This document shows, piece after piece, positions 58,371 through 64,000 of a stretch of DNA of 64,000 bases (its first letter is position 1; every line of letters begins with the position of its first letter). Source of the DNA: Hydrogenophaga borbori. GTDB taxonomy: Bacteria > Pseudomonadota > Gammaproteobacteria > Burkholderiales > Burkholderiaceae_C. The DNA is taken from contig NZ_QVLS01000012.1 of NCBI RefSeq assembly GCF_003417535.1, positions 62,001 to 126,000 on the forward strand, in the 5' to 3' direction. Position numbers and translations under genes: made by a program. The notes beneath the pieces were generated by a model. The model saw nothing but the letters and a program-made list of their open reading frames with translations, had not been told where the DNA came from and did no database searches.

Positions 58371-59846
58371 TCAGTAGCGCGAGAAGTACTCGCGGCGTTC
58401 GAAGTCGGTCTTGTCCTCGGCGGCGGCGTGGCGGTCCAACTCGTTCTGCTTGATGCGGCAGAAGTGGTTCACCACGGTCTCGCCCAGGCCCTTGACCATG
58501 GCGGCGTCCGCGCGCAGCGCGGCCAGGGCGTCGCCCAGGTTGTTGGGGATGCGCTGGCTGCCTTCGGCGTAGGGTGCCTCGGTGCCCTGGGGGGCGGCCA
58601 GTCGCTGGTCGACGCCGTCCAGGCCGGCGTGGATCTGGCCGGCCATGCAGACGTAGGGGTTGGCCGCCGGCTCGCCCAGGCGGTTCTCGATGCGCGTGGC
58701 CCCGTCGCCCGCGCCGCCCACCACGCGCAGCATGGCGCCGCGGTTGTCGCGGCCCCACAGGATGGCCTGCGGCGCCAGCGCGTTCGGGCGGAAGCGGCCG
58801 AAGCCGTTGACGGTGGGTGTGCACAGCGGCGTGAGCGCGGGCGCGTGCGCCAGCAGACCGGCCAGCCAGCCGGCACCCAGTTCGCTGAGCGTGTGGGTGG
58901 CGTCGCGCGGGTCGGTGCCGGGCGCGGGCGCGTCGCGCATGAAGGCGTTGCGTCCGCCGTCCAGCGCCACCACCGACTGGTGCAGGTGCCAGCCGCTGGA
59001 CATGATGCCGGGGAAGGGCGGCCGGCACATGAAGGTGGCGTGGTAGCCCTCGCGGCGCAGCGCCTGGCGCACGCCGTTGCGCAGCAGCACCATCTGGTCG
59101 GCGGCGGTGAGCGCGTCGGTGGCGTCGAACACGGCCTCCACCTGGCTCGGGCCGAGTTCGATCTCCAGCGACTGCAGCGGCAGCCCCAGGCCCAGCGCGG
59201 TGCGTTCGACGATGCGCAGGGCATCCTCGGCCATGTCGGTCATGGCCTCGCCATGCAGCTGGTAGCCCGGGTGCACCATCTGCACCGCCGGCGGCAGGCC
59301 CGGCCAGGCGGCCAGTTCGGGGTCGAGCTGGGGCGTGGCGTCGGTCAGGCGGTAGATGTGGAATTCCACTTCCAGCCCGGTGGTGAAGCCCAGGCCGCGC
59401 TGCGCCAGTCGCTCCAGCGCGGCCTGCAGCACGCGCCGGCTGTCGAAGGCCACGGGCCGGCCGTCCTCATGCCAGGGCTGGGCGCGCAGCCAGGCGGTGC
59501 CGGGCGACCAGGGCAGCTCGATGAAGCTCTCGGGGTCGGGCAGCAGCAGCAGGTTGGAGGCACCGGCGAAGCCGGGCAGGTCGGCCGTGCCGCCGGGCTC
59601 GAACACCTTCCAGGCGGTGCGGTCGGCGGTGTCCTTGAGCATCAGCGTGCCCACCATGCCCACGCCCTGGCGCAGCGCGCGCACGGCGGCGTGTGGCATC
59701 AGCGTCTTGCCGCGCAGCAGGCCGTGCGCGTCGCACCAACCCACGCGCACGCGCTCGATGCCGCGCTCGGCGATCAGCCGTTCCAGCCGCTGGCAGGCGG
59801 CTTCGCGCTCGGGGGTGTGGAGTCCGCAGCGTTCGGCGAAGCTCAT
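58371..59846 (-). CDS. glutamine synthetase-like gamma-glutamyl ligase
   Basis: The 491-residue protein has the glutamine-synthetase fold. The N-terminal beta-grasp half contains VGWCDAHGLLRGKTL. Catalytic-domain motifs are FTTGLEVEFHIY, LEIELGPSQVEAVF, SSGWHLHQSV, VNGFGRFRPNALAP and RIENRLGEPAANPYVCMAG. Divergent members of this family join glutamate to amines such as anilines, isopropylamine or polyamines rather than ammonia. Its ATG overlaps the stop of the Rieske gene (ATGA), implying coupled translation and a shared pathway. I infer that it glutamylates an amine substrate or product of the oxygenase; the substrate is unknown. Confidence 0.88.
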   Translation of the reverse strand: MSFAERCGLHTPEREAACQRLERLIAERGIERVRVGWCDAHGLLRGKTLMPHAAVRALRQGVGMVGTLMLKDTADRTAWKVFEPGGTADLPGFAGASNLLLLPDPESFIELPWSPGTAWLRAQPWHEDGRPVAFDSRRVLQAALERLAQRGLGFTTGLEVEFHIYRLTDATPQLDPELAAWPGLPPAVQMVHPGYQLHGEAMTDMAEDALRIVERTALGLGLPLQSLEIELGPSQVEAVFDATDALTAADQMVLLRNGVRQALRREGYHATFMCRPPFPGIMSSGWHLHQSVVALDGGRNAFMRDAPAPGTDPRDATHTLSELGAGWLAGLLAHAPALTPLCTPTVNGFGRFRPNALAPQAILWGRDNRGAMLRVVGGAGDGATRIENRLGEPAANPYVCMAGQIHAGLDGVDQRLAAPQGTEAPYAEGSQRIPNNLGDALAALRADAAMVKGLGETVVNHFCRIKQNELDRHAAAEDKTDFERREYFSRY

Positions 59847-61216
59847 TTGGCGCCCGCCGTGGCCGCGTCCTTCGCGCTCCAGGGCGAACGCTCGCGGCGG
59901 TCGTTCACCGCCTTGCGCCACCAGGCGTCCCAGTCGCCCGTGGGGGCGAAGCCGTCGATGGTGTCGGGGCCATGGATGTCGCCATGCTTGGCCGCGTCGG
60001 CGATGCCGGGGGCGGTGCCGCCTTGTTCCACCGTGTCGATGGCCTGCTGCAACATGCGGCGGTGGGCCATGATGACTTTGTCGCTGGTGCCCAGGTGCTC
60101 GCGCGTGCGGTCCTGGATGGCGCCCATGCTCTCGCAGGCCCATTGGTCGTGCACGTTGATGTCTTCCTCGCCCATGCCCAGGTAGGTGCGCTCCACCTGC
60201 TCCTTCGCATTGAAGCCCCAGTCGTTGTGGCGGCCCATCTTGGGCTGGAAGAAGGGCAGGGTCACGGCGTCCAGGCGCGGCTTGCGCATGGCGTCCTTGT
60301 CCACGGCCTTGTCGAAGCTGGTGAAGAAGGCGTACCAGTAGTTGTGGGTGTCGTCCACCGGCACGTGCATCTGCGTGATCGTCATCGTCTCGGACAGCGG
60401 GATCACGAAGGTCTGGGGGAACACGCAGTTGGTGACGCGCACGTGGGTGAGCTCGTCGTTCAGGCGGCGCAGCGCGGTGAGCTGCTGGCCCCAGGGCTTG
60501 GGCTCGTGCAGGATCTCGGGCTGGCCGAACTCGCGCATCACGCGCGTCATGGGCCAGCGCTCGCCGTCCACCTCGCCGGCGCTGGCGCCGCGGAACTGCT
60601 TGCCGTAGGCGTCGTCGAGCGAGCCGTCGTTGAAGAAGCGGTGAAGGTACGACGCGTGCGCGGGGTCGATGCCCACCTCCAGCGACTGCAGCCAGTTGCA
60701 GTTCCACAGGCCCTTGAAGGCGAAGACGTGGGTGTCGGGCGCGCTGAAGCAATCCAGCGCGGGCAGGGGCGGGGGCTCCATGCCCTCGGGGCCGAACCAG
60801 CCGAACAGCACGCCGCTGCGCTCGATCAGCGGATAGCTCTTCTGCGTCACGCGTTTGCACAGGGTGCTGCCGGCGGGCTCGGCGGGCGTCTCCAGGCAGC
60901 GGCCCTCGACGTCGAACTTCCAGCCGTGGAAGGGGCAGCGCAGGCCGTCGCCTTCGTTGCGGCCGTAGGCCAGGTCGGCGCCGCGGTGCGGACAATCGCG
61001 GTCGAGCAGGCCGAAACGGCCCTCGCTGTTCTTGAACAGCACGAAGTTCTGGCCCAGCACCCGCACCGGCTTGACCGGGCGAACCGCCATGGCCGGATCG
61101 ATCGCCGGGTTGAACTCGTCGACCAGGGCCACGGGCTGCCAGTAGCGGCGCAGCAGATTGCCGCCGGGCGTGCCGGGGCCGACTTGGGTAAGGCGTTGAT
61201 TCAGTTCAGCTTTCAT
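59843..61216 (-). CDS. Rieske non-heme iron oxygenase, alpha subunit
   Basis: The 457-residue protein has the Rieske 2Fe-2S ligands Cys75, His77, Cys94 and His97 (CPHRG and CPFHGWKF). The mononuclear iron site is LEVGIDPAHASYLH with Asp184, His187 and His192. The sequence style, with a long C-terminal domain and no beta-subunit gene, fits the phthalate 4,5-dioxygenase/LigX branch, which hydroxylates or demethylates aromatic acids. It is the first gene of a five-gene operon with a GS-like ligase, ferredoxin, FAH-like enzyme and TRAP binding protein, and it faces a GntR regulator. Confidence 0.92.
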   Translation of the reverse strand: MKAELNQRLTQVGPGTPGGNLLRRYWQPVALVDEFNPAIDPAMAVRPVKPVRVLGQNFVLFKNSEGRFGLLDRDCPHRGADLAYGRNEGDGLRCPFHGWKFDVEGRCLETPAEPAGSTLCKRVTQKSYPLIERSGVLFGWFGPEGMEPPPLPALDCFSAPDTHVFAFKGLWNCNWLQSLEVGIDPAHASYLHRFFNDGSLDDAYGKQFRGASAGEVDGERWPMTRVMREFGQPEILHEPKPWGQQLTALRRLNDELTHVRVTNCVFPQTFVIPLSETMTITQMHVPVDDTHNYWYAFFTSFDKAVDKDAMRKPRLDAVTLPFFQPKMGRHNDWGFNAKEQVERTYLGMGEEDINVHDQWACESMGAIQDRTREHLGTSDKVIMAHRRMLQQAIDTVEQGGTAPGIADAAKHGDIHGPDTIDGFAPTGDWDAWWRKAVNDRRERSPWSAKDAATAGAK

Positions 61217-61251
61217 GGGGCTCTGGAAGGTTTGGGTGGGGGGTTCTGTCT

Positions 61252-61269
61252 AAAACGGTATCCCGTTTT
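61252..61269. promoter_or_regulatory. perfect inverted repeat operator between the Rieske operon and the GntR gene
   Basis: AAAACGG and CCGTTTT are perfect arms around TATC. The element lies in the 78-base divergent intergenic region, 36 bases from the Rieske start and 26 from the GntR start. Its position and symmetry suit a FadR-type GntR dimer controlling both directions. Confidence 0.65.
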
Positions 61270-61294
61270 GCAAATGCAGTGTACAGTTTCGACC

Positions 61295-62014
61295 ATGAGC
61301 TTGCAAGAAACCGTTTTGATGCAGTTGCGCGACTGGATCCTGTCGGGCCAGTTCGAGCCCGGCCAGCGGCTGGCCGAACAACAGCTGGCCGAGCGCCTGG
61401 GCGCCTCGCGCACGCCGGTGCGCGCCGCGCTGGTGACGCTGGAGCAGGAAGGCCTGGTCGAGGCGAACGAGACCGGCAAGTACCTGGTGCGCCAGTTCAC
61501 CGCGCAGGAGGTGGTCGACGCCATCGCCGTGCGCGGCCACCTGGAGGGCATGGCCGCGCGGCTGGTGGCCGAACACGGGATACCGCGAGCCTTGCAGAAC
61601 GACCTGCAGGCCGTGCTGGACGAAGGCGACCGTCTGCTGGCCGACGACCCGCTCACGCTGGAAAGCTACGCGGCCTACGCGCGCATGAACGACCGCTTCC
61701 ACGAGCTCATCCTGCAGGCCTGCGGCAACCGCGCCCTGCAGCGCGCCGTGGTGCTGAACGACAAGCTGCCCTTCGCGCCGGCCTCGGCCATGCTGCCCAT
61801 GCAGGGCACCGTGGCCATGGACCGCGACTGGATGCTCTATGCGCACCGCCAGCACCACATGCTGTTCGATGCCCTGAAGCGCGGCGAGGGCGCCCGCGCC
61901 CAGGCCCTGGCGGTGGAGCACACCCAGGTGGCGCAGATGAACATGCGCCTGGCGCTGGAGCGGCGCAGCGAAAGCGAGCGCGTGATGCCGCTGATGAAGC
62001 TGGTGGTGGGCTGA
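61295..62014 (+). CDS. GntR-family regulator, FadR/FCD subgroup
   Basis: The 239-residue protein has an N-terminal winged helix (LRDWILSGQFEPGQRLAEQQ, then LAERLGASRTPVRAALVTLE). The C-terminal helical FCD domain shows RMNDRFHELILQACGNRAL and later QHHMLFDALKRGEGARA, with histidines suited to metal and acid ligand binding. FCD regulators usually respond to organic acids. It is divergent from the oxygenase operon and probably represses it until the substrate appears. The ATG at 61295 is used; an in-frame ATG at 61274 is possible. Confidence 0.92.
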   Translation: MSLQETVLMQLRDWILSGQFEPGQRLAEQQLAERLGASRTPVRAALVTLEQEGLVEANETGKYLVRQFTAQEVVDAIAVRGHLEGMAARLVAEHGIPRALQNDLQAVLDEGDRLLADDPLTLESYAAYARMNDRFHELILQACGNRALQRAVVLNDKLPFAPASAMLPMQGTVAMDRDWMLYAHRQHHMLFDALKRGEGARAQALAVEHTQVAQMNMRLALERRSESERVMPLMKLVVG

Positions 62015-62146
62015 GGCGGTTGGCGGGGCGGCGCCGGTTAGCGCCAATCGCTTGGCCGTACGGGGCGTAGGCCCTTTGCGGCGCGGCCGGAGAATGCGGG
62101 TGTCGGCGGCCTGTGGGCCGCGCCCCTTCATCCGGAGAATCCGCCC

Positions 62147-63253
62147 ATGACCACCCTGTTCGAGCCCACCCGCGCGGGCGACATCGCACTCAAGAACCGC
62201 ATCGTGATGGCGCCGCTCACGCGCAACCGCGCGCCCGGCGCCGTGCCCACGCCGTTGATGGCGACCTACTACCGCCAGCGCGCCAGCGCCGGCCTGCTCA
62301 TCACCGAGGCCACCGCCATCAGCCACCAGGGGCAGGGCTACGCCGACGTGCCGGGCCTGTACGCGCCCGAGCAGATCGCCGGCTGGAAGCGCGTGACCGA
62401 GGCCGTGCACCAGGCCGGCGGCAAGATCGTCACCCAGCTCTGGCATGTGGGCCGCGTCTCGCACACCGAGCTGCAGCCGGGCAAAGGCGCGCCGGTGGCG
62501 CCCTCGGCCGTCACGGCCAAGACCAAGACCGTGCTCATCGTCGACGGCGTGCCGACCTTCGTGGAGACCTCCGCGCCGCGCGCGCTGCGCACCGACGAAC
62601 TGCCCGGCATCGTGGACGACTACCGCCGCGCCGCGCTCGCCGCCATCGAGGCCGGCTTCGACGGCGTGGAGATCCACGCCGCCAACGGCTACCTGCTCGA
62701 CCAGTTCCTCAAGACCGGCGCCAACCAGCGCGACGATGCCTACGGCGGTGCCATCGAGAACCGCGCGCGCCTGCTGCTGGAAGTCACGCGGGCGGTCGTC
62801 GGCGCCATCGGCGCGGGCCGCACCGGCATCCGTCTGTCGCCCGTGACGCCGGCCAACGACATCGTCGACGCCGACCCGCAGCCGCTCTTCGAGTACGTGG
62901 CGCGCGAGCTCGGCCCGCTGGGCCTGGCCTACGTGCACGTCATCGAGGGCGCCACCGGCGGTCCGCGCCAGATCGAGGACCGGCCCTTCGACTACGCCGC
63001 GCTGCGCCAAGCCTGGCGCGCGGCCGGTGGCCAGGGCGCCTGGATGGTCAACAACGGCTACGACCTCGCGCTGGCCGAGCAATCGCTGAACGATGGCGCC
63101 GACCTGGTGGCGTTCGGCAAGCCCTTCATCGCCAACCCCGACCTGGTGGAGCGCCTGCGCCAGGGCGGTCCCTTCAATCCCGCCGACCGGGCCACCTTCT
63201 ACGGCGGCGGCGAGAAGGGCTACACCGACTACCCGGCGCTGGCCGGCGCCTGA
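62147..63253 (+). CDS. Old Yellow Enzyme family alkene reductase
   Basis: The 368-residue flavoprotein is an (alpha/beta)8 barrel of the OYE/NemA group. It begins LFEPTRAGDIALKNRIVMAP with LTRNRA next. The substrate-binding pair lies in VTQLWHVGRVSH and EIHAANGYLLDQFLKTGANQ. DLVAFGKPFIANPDL near the end binds the FMN phosphate. It reduces activated C=C bonds or nitro groups using NADPH. GAGAA precedes the ATG. It follows the GntR gene on the same strand, but the 132-base gap makes a shared operon uncertain. Confidence 0.93.
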   Translation: MTTLFEPTRAGDIALKNRIVMAPLTRNRAPGAVPTPLMATYYRQRASAGLLITEATAISHQGQGYADVPGLYAPEQIAGWKRVTEAVHQAGGKIVTQLWHVGRVSHTELQPGKGAPVAPSAVTAKTKTVLIVDGVPTFVETSAPRALRTDELPGIVDDYRRAALAAIEAGFDGVEIHAANGYLLDQFLKTGANQRDDAYGGAIENRARLLLEVTRAVVGAIGAGRTGIRLSPVTPANDIVDADPQPLFEYVARELGPLGLAYVHVIEGATGGPRQIEDRPFDYAALRQAWRAAGGQGAWMVNNGYDLALAEQSLNDGADLVAFGKPFIANPDLVERLRQGGPFNPADRATFYGGGEKGYTDYPALAGA

Positions 63254-63269
63254 GCGCCACGGTGCAGAA

Positions 63270-63294
63270 GCCCCCGGGGGTTATCCTCGGGGGC
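63270..63294 (+). promoter_or_regulatory. hairpin abutting the maiA start codon
   Basis: GCCCCCG (63270-63276) pairs with CGGGGGC (63288-63294), and the stem ends one base before the ATG at 63296. No Shine-Dalgarno sequence is seen. The structure could end the preceding transcript or restrict initiation of maiA. Confidence 0.5.
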
Positions 63295-63295
63295 C

Positions 63296-63937
63296 ATGAA
63301 GCTCTACAACTACTTCCGCTCTTCGGCCTCGTTTCGCGTGCGCATCGCGCTCAACCTCAAGGGCCTGCCCTATGAGTACGTGCCGATCCACATCGCGCGC
63401 GGCGAGCACAAGCAGGCGGCCTGGTCCGAGCAGCTGCCCGAAGGCCTGGTGCCCACCCTGGAACTCGGCGACGGCACGCGCCTGACGCAGTCCATGGCCA
63501 TCATGGAGTACCTGGACGAAACCCAGGCCGGCGCGAAGCTGCTGCCTACCGATGCCCTGGGCCGCGCCCGCGTGCGCGCGCTCTCGCAGATCGTGGCCTG
63601 CGAGATCCACCCGATCAACAACCTGCGCGTGCTCAAGTACCTCGTCAACGAGCTCAAGGTGGGGGAGGAGCCGAAGAACGACTGGTACCGCCACTGGGTG
63701 CGCGTCGGCCTCGAGGCCTTCGAGAAACAGCTCGCCGCCGGTCCCTCGGGCCGCTTCTGTCACGGCGACACGCCCACCATGGCCGATTGCTGCCTGGTGC
63801 CGCAGATTTTTAACGGCCAGCGCTTCAAGGCCGACTTCAGTGGCCTGCCGCGCACCATGGCCGCGTTCGAGGCCTGCATGGCGCTGGACGCCTTCCAGAA
63901 GGCGCAGCCCTCGGCCTGTCCGGACGCCGAGGCCTGA
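63296..63937 (+). CDS. maiA: zeta-class GST, maleylacetoacetate/maleylpyruvate isomerase
   Basis: The 213-residue protein has the zeta-GST start MKLYNYFRSSASFRVRIALN with the SSxxxR/C glutathione motif, EGLVPTLELGDG and the SMAIMEYLDE segment. The C-terminal helical domain carries CEIHPINNLRVLKYL and ADCCLVPQIFNGQRF. It isomerises cis ring-fission products to the fumaryl form with glutathione, in tyrosine or gentisate breakdown. A FAH-fold enzyme, the usual next step, lies 5 kb away in the oxygenase operon. A hairpin lies directly before the start codon. Confidence 0.92.
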   Translation: MKLYNYFRSSASFRVRIALNLKGLPYEYVPIHIARGEHKQAAWSEQLPEGLVPTLELGDGTRLTQSMAIMEYLDETQAGAKLLPTDALGRARVRALSQIVACEIHPINNLRVLKYLVNELKVGEEPKNDWYRHWVRVGLEAFEKQLAAGPSGRFCHGDTPTMADCCLVPQIFNGQRFKADFSGLPRTMAAFEACMALDAFQKAQPSACPDAEA

Positions 63938-63968
63938 TGGCCCAGGGCTGTTGCGGCATCGCGGCCTG

Positions 63969-64000
63969 ATGGCGCCGGACACCCCCGCCGCCGTTTTCAC
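63969..64000 (+). CDS. possible start of a gene cut by the window edge
   Basis: An ATG at 63969 opens a frame coding MAPDTPAAVF that runs off the window. No ribosome-binding site is clear and ten residues are too few to recognise a family. A tiny frame starting at the maiA stop overlaps it and looks non-coding. Confidence 0.2.
   Translation, partial: MAPDTPAAVF

Noticed and set aside
58014..60185. A plus-strand 723-codon frame opposite the GS-like and ferredoxin genes
   Set aside because: Antisense shadow. The minus-strand frames have catalytic motifs and overlapping start/stop codons typical of an operon.

Overview
The window is high-GC chromosomal DNA from a betaproteobacterium, most likely Burkholderiales and probably Comamonadaceae (a Hydrogenophaga/Acidovorax-like organism). 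This is inferred from gene order and protein character: rpsO-pnp, tpiA-secG-tRNA-Leu-nuoA-N followed by DUF2818, NUDIX and DUF1178 genes, and an iscRSUA-hscBA-fdx cluster. It could not be tested by database search. I see no insertion sequence, prophage, CRISPR array or rRNA, and no gene that is clearly broken.

Positions 1-7.7 kb hold a periplasmic amino-acid-type binding protein and an aminotransferase, then rpsO and pnp with structured leaders and a strong terminator between them, then a quinone oxidoreductase, tpiA and secG. A tRNA-Leu(GAG) follows. Positions 7.9-22.4 kb are the complete 14-gene NADH:quinone oxidoreductase (complex I) operon, tightly packed with several stop/start overlaps. 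Three small genes (DUF2818, NUDIX, DUF1178) overlap at its end and were probably recruited to the same transcript.

Positions 23.8-34.5 kb are mixed housekeeping and envelope genes: glutamate dehydrogenase, a YjgN/DUF898 membrane protein paired with an M48 peptidase, an MsbA-type ABC exporter, a DUF4124 protein, a PsiF-like protein, a CrtC/AttH-like lipocalin protein paired with a large FtsX-type permease that has no neighbouring ATPase, and a 55-residue basic protein. Positions 34.5-38.3 kb are a ProVWX osmoprotectant importer with a near-consensus promoter and a perfect inverted repeat in its leader. Positions 38.3-43.9 kb carry nth, a second aminotransferase, an alpha/beta hydrolase, a DEDD exonuclease and uvrB. 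Positions 44.0-50.3 kb are the ISC iron-sulfur assembly operon, with an IscR-type operator over a TATAAT box, followed by dnaQ and tRNA-Val(CAC).

Two accessory regions stand out. At 50.5-54.3 kb, just after tRNA-Val, a small acidic protein resembling a type III secretion (CesT-type) chaperone is followed 43 bases later by a 1050-residue protein of unknown family. That protein has a disordered polar N-terminus, three hydrophobic regions, a coiled-coil stretch and a threonine tract; together they look like an orphan chaperone/secreted-protein pair. At 56.1-62.0 kb a single transcription unit encodes a Rieske oxygenase alpha subunit, a glutamine-synthetase-like ligase, a 2Fe-2S ferredoxin, a fumarylacetoacetate-hydrolase-family enzyme and a TRAP solute-binding protein. 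It ends in a strong terminator and faces a divergent GntR regulator across a perfect inverted repeat. This reads as a complete uptake-and-degradation module for an unidentified, possibly amino-aromatic, compound. An Old Yellow Enzyme and a zeta-class GST (maleylacetoacetate/maleylpyruvate isomerase) close the window.
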